This document shows, in pieces, positions 9,320 through 15,861 of a stretch of DNA of 15,861 bases. Position 1 is the first letter of the stretch. Each line of letters begins with the position of its first letter. The notes beneath the pieces were generated by a model. The model saw only the letters and a program-made list of their open reading frames with translations. It was not told the origin of the DNA and searched no databases. The position numbers and the translations under genes are program-made. The stretch lies in assembly GCA_019240175.1 (NCBI GenBank), contig JAFAYS010001054.1, positions 1 to 15,861 of the forward strand, written 5' to 3'. Source of the stretch: Chloroflexota bacterium. GTDB lineage: Bacteria; Chloroflexota; Chloroflexia; Chloroflexales; Kallotenuaceae.

Positions 9320-11110
9320 CTACGACGCGGCCAGATCCAGCGATTGCAGCCGCGCCTCGGACGGCTGGCCCGAAGCGTCCCAGCCATGCGCGGCGTAGTA
9401 CTGCGGCAGCAGCTGCGCCAGATCGACCAGCTGCCCGGCGGCCCGGCCCTCACCGATCGGCGTTTCGCGCCAGCGTTTTGGCAGTGTATCGCGCACGCCC
9501 TCGCGGGTCAACATCATGCGCTCCAGCGTCACGATCCGTTCGCCCAGCTTGGCCAGATTGGCCGAGGTCCACTTGACGCCGGTCGCCAGCGTGGCCAGCT
9601 CTGCCATCTCGGCAGGCGAGATCGCGTAGGCCAGCAGGCCCCAGCGCCGGCACAAACCCAGCGCGTCCAACGCGGCAGCCAGACGCTCATGCCAGAGCAG
9701 ACGGCTGACCTCAACCGGCACGTCGGGCGTGCGGCTAAAATCGGGCATGAATTCGGGTGGCGTTTGCAGCAGGCCGGAGAGCGGCAGCGCCATGCGGTAA
9801 TCGCCCGGCCAGGTGCTGGTCGCCAGGTGCAGCGCGATCACCGGCAGCGGACGCGGATCGATCGGCGAGAGCGCGCCGCCGTAGACCTGCGGAGCAAACG
9901 CCTCGCTGCCCCAGAAGATCGCCTGCATCTCGCCAACGCCGAGGCTGAGCACACCGCCGACGCCTTCTTTGCGCCCAATCTTATCGATCACGTCGAGCAG
10001 CGTCTGGCCGTCCGCCCAGGGCAGCGGCGGCGTGCGGTGCAAGCCCTGCTGCTGGCACTCCATCAAAAACGCGATCGCGTTGGCCGTCGCGGTCACATCC
10101 AGGCCCAGCCGCAGACAGCGCTCGTTGGCTAGCAGCACCACTTCGAGATCCGAGATGCCGCAGCGCACGCCGAAGCCCAGCAGCGCCTCAAGATCGGGCC
10201 GGGGCATCGGCATGCCGTCGCGCTGCACGAAGTCGGCGTAGCAGTGGATCGGACAGCTGCCGTGTGGCTGCTGCTTGCCGCGCAGGCCCAGTGTTGCCCG
10301 CGAGAGCGCCAGCATGCCGCCGAAGACGCCATCCTGGCCGTTGCGCGCCGTGACGGCGCCCTGATCGTTGAGCAGGTTGATAAAGGCCGCGCTGCCGAAG
10401 CGTCGCACATCGGTCGCCTGCGCCAGCGTTTCGCAGCGCTGAATGAGCGTCTCGCCAAGCTGACGCAGCCCGGCCTCATCCCGCGCCGGCACTACGTCGC
10501 CGCCCTGGATCACGATCGCTTTGATGCGCTTGTTGGCCATGACCGCGCCCGCACCGGCTGGCTCGACCAGATAGCGCCCATCCACGACCATGGTTGCGTA
10601 GGCTACGCCCGCCTCGCCAGCCGGACCCAGCGCCAGCACATGCGCGTCGTCGCCGTACTCGGCCCGCAGCGCCGCCGCCGTCGAGACGGTATCCAGGCCC
10701 AGGAAATTCGCCGCTGGGATTAGCTCAGCTCCGTCGGGAGAGATGTGGATGATCGACCACTCCTCGGCCACGCCGGCGATGATCAGCAGCGCAACGCCGG
10801 CTCGTCGCAGCGCGTTGCCCCACTCGCCCTCGGCCCAGCCTTGCGAGAGCAGCCGTGTCAGCGGCGCGATCGTGCCCACGAAGATGCCAGCCGTGCCGAC
10901 AGCGCCAGTGCCAGCCAGCAGACCCGGCGCGAAGATCAGCGGATTTTCGGGAGCCAGCGGCGCTAGATCGGGAGGCAGCGCCGAGACTAGTTTCGCGGTT
11001 AGGCCGCGTCCGCCGCCAAACAGCGTGCGCCAGGCAGTCGGGAGCACGCGGCGCTGCTGGCTACGCGTGTCTAGATGTATCCGCAAAGCAGAAGCAGAAT
11101 CGTTCATCAT
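9320..11110 (-). CDS. Divergent aldehyde:ferredoxin oxidoreductase (tungsten/molybdenum AOR family)
   Basis: AOR-family enzymes oxidise aldehydes to acids with a tungsto- or molybdo-bispterin and a [4Fe-4S] cluster, passing electrons to ferredoxin. The start chosen, ATG 11110 (596 aa, normal length), lies six bases after a good -10 element; a GTG at 11143 would add 11 residues but sits inside the -35 hexamer. In ATG numbering: LFGGGRGLTAKL (about 30-41), PLIFAPGLLAGTG, GAGAVMANKRIKAIVI (near 186-201), H283-GSC286-PIHC290, RCGISDLEVVLLANE, C487 in LGLCRRWG, and the family's tail LPKRWRETPIGEG…YYAAHGWDASG. The cluster motif is normally CxxCxxxC plus a distal Cys; here the first Cys is His283. 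The usual ATSNRGACH-like active-site stretch reads ATSTWPGDYR. Fold assignment is firm; activity and substrate are uncertain. No pterin or partner genes lie nearby. Confidence 0.88.
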   Translation of the reverse strand: MMNDSASALRIHLDTRSQQRRVLPTAWRTLFGGGRGLTAKLVSALPPDLAPLAPENPLIFAPGLLAGTGAVGTAGIFVGTIAPLTRLLSQGWAEGEWGNALRRAGVALLIIAGVAEEWSIIHISPDGAELIPAANFLGLDTVSTAAALRAEYGDDAHVLALGPAGEAGVAYATMVVDGRYLVEPAGAGAVMANKRIKAIVIQGGDVVPARDEAGLRQLGETLIQRCETLAQATDVRRFGSAAFINLLNDQGAVTARNGQDGVFGGMLALSRATLGLRGKQQPHGSCPIHCYADFVQRDGMPMPRPDLEALLGFGVRCGISDLEVVLLANERCLRLGLDVTATANAIAFLMECQQQGLHRTPPLPWADGQTLLDVIDKIGRKEGVGGVLSLGVGEMQAIFWGSEAFAPQVYGGALSPIDPRPLPVIALHLATSTWPGDYRMALPLSGLLQTPPEFMPDFSRTPDVPVEVSRLLWHERLAAALDALGLCRRWGLLAYAISPAEMAELATLATGVKWTSANLAKLGERIVTLERMMLTREGVRDTLPKRWRETPIGEGRAAGQLVDLAQLLPQYYAAHGWDASGQPSEARLQSLDLAAS

Positions 11111-11116
11111 TGCGGT

Positions 11117-11145
11117 ATTAAACGAGGAGTTGCAGCCGCTCACAA
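11117..11145 (-). promoter_or_regulatory. Promoter of the AOR gene, probably giving a leaderless mRNA
   Basis: On the minus strand TTGTGA (11145-11140) and TTTAAT (11122-11117) are spaced by exactly 17 bases. Six bases later comes ATG (11110), followed at once by a second ATG (11107). Initiation at the usual distance would fall on the A of the first ATG. There is no Shine-Dalgarno before either ATG or before the upstream GTG, which fits leaderless translation. Confidence 0.6.
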
Positions 11146-11197
11146 TGACGCGTCGGTCTTGTTTGGTGCTAGCACAGACGGTACGAGGGATACGGAA

Positions 11198-11258
11198 GAA
11201 CCTAGAACCCAGAACCTAGAACCTAACGGAGAACAAAGAACAAGAGAACAAAGAACAG
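11198..11258 (+). repeat. Tandem GAACCYA heptamers joined to GAACAA units
   Basis: Four 7-base units (GAACCTA, GAACCCA, GAACCTA, GAACCTA) occupy 11198-11225. GAACAA/GAACAG units follow at 11231, 11238, 11246 and 11253, spaced 7-8 bases. This array marks the left side of the AT-rich segment and is oriented opposite to the array at 13060-13089 on the right side. Confidence 0.85.
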
Positions 11259-11435
11259 AGGGAGAGCCACTGCTAGGTGAAGGAAACATGCAATCTCAGA
11301 TAGGTAGGCAGACGTAAAGAGTACAAGCCATGACCTTCAATGAAATCTTGAAAAATCGAGATGTTTAAGCACTACGAGATAGGATTGCTTGCAACGCATT
11401 ATTGATATGACTTTGGCTCTGTATAAGCAAAGTTG
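11259..11435. other. Non-coding transition from GC-rich backbone to AT-rich block
   Basis: From 11111 to 11435 there is no supported gene. After the AOR promoter and repeat array, TGAAGGAAACATGCA (11279-11293) resembles 1087-1101. From about 11320 base composition turns AT-rich and stays so through the nuclease gene. No clear terminator for the nuclease gene, terminal repeat or target duplication was recognised by eye. Confidence 0.6.
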
Positions 11436-12902
11436 CTAAGCTTTAGATGCTGATGGTTTATTATCATTTCGGGCATCAATAAGGACAATATTAGGATTCT
11501 CGGCCAAATTAAGGGTAGTCAGAATACCTTGAACTTTGCGAAGTTCTGCTTCTGTAAAGTATAGAATTATCTTGATAGACGGATTTGTAGCGTCACTTGC
11601 TTTCTCGTAAATAGGAACTTGCTTCTCTAAATTTCGCTGGAGTTGACTATTACTTGCAAGCTTAAATTCCACGAGAGTCGCATCTTTACTCCCTCTAGAA
11701 ACTTTATAATCTACTGGACCTCTACCATTATTCACCTCTCGATTTACATCAGATGGTGTGGCAAACCACGTCAAACGAAAGAAAAGCTGCAAATCCACTT
11801 CACGCCGTATCGGAACATCACCGTCATAGAAAACTTTATATCCATCCTTATTTTCGATAACATCCTTGAGGTACATGACTCGATCGTATGTTTCATCATA
11901 TGTATTCGTATGCGATTGGTAGAAATTAGTTTCGCCAATAAGTTTTTCTACTAACTCTTTAATATTCCGAATATACAGATTTTCTGTCTCACTCACTTTC
12001 TGCTGGCTAACATTCTTCGCTCTTTCACCATTATCTTCCTTATAACGAATATAATAATCAATAATCTCAGGATGATTATTAATAGCTTGAATAATAACCT
12101 CCTCAATATCTTTCTTCTTTGGCTTTTCGGGAATAGACTGTAATAAAAATGCATTGATTTGGGCACGTAGCTGCTCGTTAGGAAGGGCAGCCACAATGTC
12201 ATCAAAATCCCTTATAAGATCTGTCTTGTTAATCCATGTATCATCCTTGGTCAAAATATCTTTTGGAGTTAAGATAACGTAGTCATTAGCAAAATAAGGC
12301 AAATCAAAAATACCCCTCTCCCACGATCTTGTTTCATAGTTAAATCGAACCCTATCAACAGTTACTCTTCTCCTTAGTTCTGGATTTACATACTCTATAG
12401 CAAAGCTCTGAGTGTATTCAAGCAAAAATGCTTTGATAAGATTCGTTGTAAAGTCACTAATATTATCTTTACCTACACCATCTTTGACAAGACATAACTT
12501 TTCTAAATGGCTACTTCTTGTTACTTCTTCATCACCAAAATTCGTGAACACTGTGTAGAGGTTTTGATTAAGGGCATTAGCAAAGTCTTTTCCTAAACCA
12601 CTCCCATAATTTCCGACCATGCTATATCCCAACCAATTCTGGCGCACTTCTGAGAAATAGAACCAACTTCGTAATAAACCAAGCCTGATGCCAGGCTGGG
12701 CAGACATTTCGCGTAAAAATCTCACATATCTAATGATCTCACTATGAAGCTGTTGATATTCTGGTTTGGTACTATTGAAAAGAAGAAACGGATCTACAAA
12801 TAAAGGTAGATCATTTACGAGAGAGATGTTGAATGCTCCATACTGCTCAAGTGTTTCAGGTGCTACCTCGAAGAAGTCCGAAAAATGGATATTGACTGTC
12901 AT
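11436..12902 (-). CDS. PD-(D/E)XK (RecB-like) nuclease-domain protein, candidate defence gene
   Basis: The protein is not recognised as a named family. ATG 12902 is chosen because GAAGGA lies 6 bases upstream; a GTG/ATG-initiated extension to 12947 has no such site. Length 488 aa, no signal or membrane segment. The N-terminal ~330 residues are mostly helical-looking with no known motif (begins VNIHFSDFFEVAPETLEQYGAF). A charged helix follows (about 258-325). The C-terminal domain has a nuclease signature: D398 in GRGPVDYKVS, E412-F-K414 in TLVEFKLAS, and Q428-VPI-Y432, matching D-(E/D)xK plus the QxxxY of RecB-type nucleases. Codon use is AT-rich, unlike every neighbour, and it stands alone with its own promoter, as expected of a transferred gene. 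A role in anti-phage defence or restriction is inference only. DNA repair is an alternative. Confidence 0.75.
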   Translation of the reverse strand: MTVNIHFSDFFEVAPETLEQYGAFNISLVNDLPLFVDPFLLFNSTKPEYQQLHSEIIRYVRFLREMSAQPGIRLGLLRSWFYFSEVRQNWLGYSMVGNYGSGLGKDFANALNQNLYTVFTNFGDEEVTRSSHLEKLCLVKDGVGKDNISDFTTNLIKAFLLEYTQSFAIEYVNPELRRRVTVDRVRFNYETRSWERGIFDLPYFANDYVILTPKDILTKDDTWINKTDLIRDFDDIVAALPNEQLRAQINAFLLQSIPEKPKKKDIEEVIIQAINNHPEIIDYYIRYKEDNGERAKNVSQQKVSETENLYIRNIKELVEKLIGETNFYQSHTNTYDETYDRVMYLKDVIENKDGYKVFYDGDVPIRREVDLQLFFRLTWFATPSDVNREVNNGRGPVDYKVSRGSKDATLVEFKLASNSQLQRNLEKQVPIYEKASDATNPSIKIILYFTEAELRKVQGILTTLNLAENPNIVLIDARNDNKPSASKA

Positions 12903-12937
12903 GAGCAATCCTTCGATGGGCATGCAATATTTGGGAA

Positions 12938-12966
12938 ATTGTACCAAATCGCTCGGTTTGTTTCAG
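12938..12966 (-). promoter_or_regulatory. Promoter of the nuclease-domain gene
   Basis: On the minus strand CTGAAA (12966-12961), 17 bases, then TACAAT (12943-12938) preceded by TGG as an extended -10. Initiation near 12931 gives a leader of about 28 bases ending in the GAAGGA site, so the gene carries its own complete expression signals. Confidence 0.65.
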
Positions 12967-13059
12967 CTATAGTGCCTCCTTATAGTTCTTAACTAGAAGC
13001 CACCTAACAAGAGAATTAAGGGACCGCTCTTCCCCTCGCCTGCTGCAGCAAAGGCTAAT

Positions 13060-13089
13060 TTGTTCCCTTGTTCCCTTGTTCCTTTGTTT
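13060..13089 (-). repeat. Reverse-oriented GGAACAAR octamer array
   Basis: Three exact-period units (TTGTTCCC, TTGTTCCC, TTGTTCCT) and a fourth partial TTGTTTGC. The array ends about 15 bases before the -10 of the branching-enzyme promoter and forms the right-hand counterpart of the array at 11198-11258. The preceding bases 12967-13059 show no gene. Confidence 0.88.
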
Positions 13090-13100
13090 GCCGGGTGCCA

Positions 13101-13109
13101 TGCTATAAT
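13101..13109 (+). promoter_or_regulatory. Extended -10 promoter of the branching-enzyme operon
   Basis: TGCTATAAT is a perfect extended -10. The repeat array occupies the -35 region, where no good hexamer is seen (TTGTTC at 13077 is too far upstream). The surrounding 14 bases match the promoter at 6729-6716 on the minus strand. The leader would be about 25 bases, ending in the GGGAG site. Confidence 0.75.
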
Positions 13110-13140
13110 CGCGCTCAGGAACCGATACGCGGGAGAATTT

Positions 13141-14871
13141 ATGGCCGAGCTTGGCGCATTTACATTCGTACTGCATAGCCATTTGCCATACTGTCGCGAG
13201 GCGGGACGCTGGCCGCATGGCGAGGAATGGCTGCACGAGGCTGCCGCCGAAACCTATATTCCGCTGCTCAACGCCCTGTATGATCTGATCGCGGAAGGCA
13301 TCGAGCCCAAGCTGACGCTTGGCATCACGCCGATCCTGGCTGAGCAGCTTGCCGATCCGTTGGTGCTGGAACATCTTGTCGAGTATTTACAGGCCAAGAT
13401 TGCCGCCGCCGACGCTGAGATCGAGCGCCAGCACACGCTCAAAACACGCCGCCCAGCCGAGCAGCCAGGCGCGGAGCAGCGATCGCCAGCCAAAGCCCTC
13501 CTGGCACGCTGGCACCGCGACTGGTACACCACGATTCTGCGCTCGTTTCAACAGCGCTACCATGGCGATATCATCGGGGCGTTTCGCGCGCTGCAAGACC
13601 AGGGCATGATCGAAATTATGACCAGCGCGGCCACACATGCCTATCTGCCGCTAGCCAGCCGCGACTCAACGATCTTTGCGCAGATTCAGGTCGCGATCGA
13701 AAGCTATCAGCGCCATTTTGGGCGCGCGCCACGCACGATCTGGCTGCCCGAATGTGCATATCGTCCGGCGTATATCGAGAACGGCTTGCGCAAGCCGGGA
13801 GTCGAAGAGTTTTTGCAGGCGCAGGGCGTGCGAGCGTTTTTCAGCGAAACCTTCATGATCGAAGGCGGCGCGGCGCATACCGTGCACGGCGAAGCTGGCG
13901 GCATCTATGCCGGCACTCCACGGCGGCAGCTTGAGGCCTGGGACGAGCCGCCGCGCCGGCGCACAACCTACCAGCCCTACAAGGTATATCACTCAAATGT
14001 CGCGGTGATCGGGCGCAATCGGCAAACCGGCCTACAGGTCTGGTCGGCCAGCGAGGGCTACCCCGGCGAGCCGCTGTACCGCGAGTTTCATAAAAAAGAT
14101 CCTGTTAGCGGCCTGACCTACTGGCGCATCACCGGCACACATATGAGTCTGGATCAGAAAGACTGGTACAGTCCCAAGGCGGCATTTGCCAAAGCCAACG
14201 AGCACGCCCGACATTTTGCCGAGCTGGTAGAATCACTGCTGAGCGACTACGCACAGCAAAGCGGCGGGCCTGGCTATCTGGCATCGGTGTACGATACCGA
14301 GCTATTTGGTCACTGGTGGTTCGAGGGCGTGAGCTGGCTCAAGCAGGTGCTGCGCGAGCTGCACTGGCACGCCGATCTTCAGCTGATGACGACCAGCGAA
14401 TGCCTGTCCGCGTATCCGCCCGCTGAGGCCATGCCGCTGCCCGAGGGCTCCTGGGGCCAGGGCGGCGATCACACCGTCTGGCGCAACGAGCAGACCGAAT
14501 GGCTCTGGAGCCTGATCTACCGTGCCGAGCGACAGATGGAAGAGATCGTGGCGGCGTTTCCCACGCCCAGCGCGGACGAAGCCTACACGCTGAACCAGAT
14601 CGCCCGCGAGCTGCTGCTGCTAGAGTCCAGCGATTGGCCGTTTTTGATCACTACCGGCCAGGCGCACGAATATGCATCCCAGCGCTTCAAGGAGCATCTC
14701 GCCCGCTTCAACCTGCTGATCCTCAAGCTCAATCAGAGCGATCTGGCCGAGGCCCGCCGGCAGGCGGAGCTGTTCTACACTCGTGATAATCCATTTCCAA
14801 CGATCGACTATCGGGTCTTTGCCGAGCGCGAAGGCAGGGCCGGAAGTCGTTATAACACCGCATCCGTATGA
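13141..14871 (+). CDS. GH57 1,4-alpha-glucan branching enzyme (with DUF1957 C-terminal domain)
   Basis: Forms alpha-1,6 branches in glycogen; 576 aa, cytoplasmic. ATG 13141 follows GGGAG (13131-13135) at 5 bases; an upstream in-frame ATG (13060) lies inside the repeat array. The (beta/alpha)7 barrel begins with FVLHSHLPYCR, whose H12-x-H14 is typical. The nucleophile is E204 in WLPECAYRP, and the acid/base is D385 in YDTELFGHWWFEG. Other family blocks are VYHSNVAVIGR and VWSASEGYPGEPLYREFHKKD, which set branching enzymes apart from GH57 amylases. The helical C-terminal domain ends with ARELLLLESSDWPFLITTGQA. A charged insertion of about 25 residues lies at 96-120. The stop overlaps the next start (ATGA), so the two are translationally coupled. 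No other glycogen genes are within the window. Confidence 0.95.
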   Translation: MAELGAFTFVLHSHLPYCREAGRWPHGEEWLHEAAAETYIPLLNALYDLIAEGIEPKLTLGITPILAEQLADPLVLEHLVEYLQAKIAAADAEIERQHTLKTRRPAEQPGAEQRSPAKALLARWHRDWYTTILRSFQQRYHGDIIGAFRALQDQGMIEIMTSAATHAYLPLASRDSTIFAQIQVAIESYQRHFGRAPRTIWLPECAYRPAYIENGLRKPGVEEFLQAQGVRAFFSETFMIEGGAAHTVHGEAGGIYAGTPRRQLEAWDEPPRRRTTYQPYKVYHSNVAVIGRNRQTGLQVWSASEGYPGEPLYREFHKKDPVSGLTYWRITGTHMSLDQKDWYSPKAAFAKANEHARHFAELVESLLSDYAQQSGGPGYLASVYDTELFGHWWFEGVSWLKQVLRELHWHADLQLMTTSECLSAYPPAEAMPLPEGSWGQGGDHTVWRNEQTEWLWSLIYRAERQMEEIVAAFPTPSADEAYTLNQIARELLLLESSDWPFLITTGQAHEYASQRFKEHLARFNLLILKLNQSDLAEARRQAELFYTRDNPFPTIDYRVFAEREGRAGSRYNTASV

Positions 14872-15836
14872 AAATACTTATCTTTGGCAACGATAGCGCG
14901 GCGCATGTGCTGGGCTGGAAGCTGGTCAACAGCGCGTTTGTGCAGGAGATTATTCTCGCGCCGGGCAACGGCGGCACCAGCTTCTTCGGCGCATCGGTAG
15001 TTCTGCCGCCCGAGGATCTGAACGGGCTCACCAGTTTCGTGCTGCGTGAGTCGATCGATCTGGTAGTGTCGGATCTGGCCGGGATCGCGGCGGGCATTCC
15101 CGACGAGGTCGGCGCGCTGCCGCTGCCGGTTGTCGGCTCGAACAGCGCGCTCAAGCCGCTGCACTTCAGTCGCTGCGCGGCGCGCGAGTGGCTGCAGCAG
15201 CACGGCCTGCCCACACCACGCGGACGTGTCTGCACCAGCCAGCAGCAGGCCGAGAAATACGCGGCCACGCTGATGCATCCGCTGCTGGTCGCCGCCGACG
15301 ATCCGGCAGGACCGGCAATTATCTGCACCGAGCGCACAGCTGTGCCACAAGCGATCGACGATTGTTTGGACGTGAACATGCGCGCTGGCGTGATCGTTGA
15401 AGAGGTTGTGAACGGGCCGCAGGTGACAGTATCGCTGCTGACCGACGGCAAGACCGCCGTGCCGATCCCGGCGACGCGGCTGTATGGCGCGCCAAATCAG
15501 CCCTACGCGCGGCCCACTGGTGTTCACAGCGCCAGCACAGCGCTCTGGAATCGCCTGGAAGCGCATCTTGAAACCCAGATCCGCCAGCCGCTCCTGGCAG
15601 CGCTACAGGCCGATGATCGCGGCGCGTGCGGTTGGATCGGCACCACCTGCATGATCGGACAGCGCGGCCCCTTGATCCAGTCGCTGCACCTGATGCCTTC
15701 CGGCCTGGAGCTGGCCGCAACCTTGACGCGGCTCGACAGCGATCTGCTGCCTTTGCTGATCGGCAGCGCGCGCGGCACACTGGCGGCGGCACCACAGCCC
15801 GTATGGCGATCCGAGGCCACCGTGGGCGTGCGCTGA
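14868..15836 (+). CDS. PurD-like ATP-grasp homologue, probably catalytically inactive
   Basis: Resembles phosphoribosylamine-glycine ligase (GARS) along most of its length, but is 322 aa against about 420. ATG 14868 overlaps the branching-enzyme stop. Retained: MKILIFGND…GWKLVNS, APGNGGT (31-37), a VGSNSALKPLHFSR block (89-102), VIVEEVVNGPQVTVSLLTDGKT and RLDSDLLPLL (288-297). Changed: the GGREHA motif reads GNDSAAHV (7-14); VGPE reads VSDL (67-70); the ATP-binding VVKADG…GKG reads LLVAADDPAGPA (139-150), losing the Lys; the metal-binding EfNaRFGDPE reads QSLHLMPSG (271-279). The C-terminal domain is missing: the protein stops near where it should begin. This suggests a pseudoenzyme or a protein with another function, intact enough (no internal stops) to be under selection. 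A degraded pseudogene is less likely. Only 25 bases follow. Confidence 0.75.
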   Translation: MKILIFGNDSAAHVLGWKLVNSAFVQEIILAPGNGGTSFFGASVVLPPEDLNGLTSFVLRESIDLVVSDLAGIAAGIPDEVGALPLPVVGSNSALKPLHFSRCAAREWLQQHGLPTPRGRVCTSQQQAEKYAATLMHPLLVAADDPAGPAIICTERTAVPQAIDDCLDVNMRAGVIVEEVVNGPQVTVSLLTDGKTAVPIPATRLYGAPNQPYARPTGVHSASTALWNRLEAHLETQIRQPLLAALQADDRGACGWIGTTCMIGQRGPLIQSLHLMPSGLELAATLTRLDSDLLPLLIGSARGTLAAAPQPVWRSEATVGVR

Positions 15837-15861
15837 CACGATCGACCACCGCCGGTCCCGG

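Noticed and set aside
9344..10132. 262-codon plus-strand open frame opposite the AOR gene
   Set aside because: Shadow of the AOR coding strand; composition-driven and without motifs.
11320..13059. Insertion sequence or prophage remnant
   Set aside because: No transposase, integrase, terminal inverted repeats or target duplication could be seen; only composition and array flanks suggest acquisition.
15787..15861. Frameshift that would restore a full-length PurD C-terminal domain
   Set aside because: Neither alternative frame over the last bases resembles the expected PurD continuation, and many core motifs upstream are already lost; the window ends too soon to test further.

Overview
The window looks like a chromosomal segment of a GC-rich member of the Chloroflexota, probably class Chloroflexia. 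This is inferred from four things: a secreted protein with the tandem 'QYFER-R-EYHP…PY-VLLG-LG' repeats common in that phylum, an isoleucine T-box in front of a eukaryote-like (type 2) ileS, a GH57 branching enzyme, and intergenic (G)GAACAA tandem arrays. No rRNA, tRNA, transposase or CRISPR array was seen. Species cannot be named from the sequence alone.

Layout, left to right. (1) 3-959, +: C-terminal part of a probably exported protein with two Chloroflexota-type repeats. (2) 960-1577: inverted octamer arrays, a near-consensus promoter, and an isoleucine-specific T-box leader with an intrinsic terminator. (3) 1578-4790, +: isoleucyl-tRNA synthetase of type 2, whose HIGH signature is replaced by GVHH; a strong terminator follows. 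(4) 5028-5816, +: secreted S1-family serine protease with its own promoter and terminator. (5) 5968-6663, -: deoxynucleoside kinase. (6) 6849-7448, +: HAD-family hydrolase, divergent from the kinase. (7) 7511-9184, -: cytoplasmic two-GAF histidine kinase of the NarL/DegS type with no response regulator nearby. (8) 9320-11110, -: divergent aldehyde:ferredoxin oxidoreductase homologue that may be leaderless. (9) 11198-13089: an AT-rich block holding one gene for a PD-(D/E)XK (RecB-like) nuclease-domain protein, flanked by oppositely oriented repeat arrays. (10) 13141-15836, +: two-gene operon of a GH57 glycogen branching enzyme and, overlapping its stop by ATGA, a shortened PurD-like protein that has lost most ATP-grasp/GARS signature residues.

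Most genes are single housekeeping or accessory units with their own promoter and terminator; only the last pair is clearly an operon, and AOR/HK are co-directional with a structured spacer. The strongest leads are the GVHH IleRS under T-box control, the PurD-like apparent pseudoenzyme coupled to glycogen branching, the AOR with a His-for-Cys change in its cluster motif, and the compositionally foreign nuclease gene bracketed by inverted repeat arrays.
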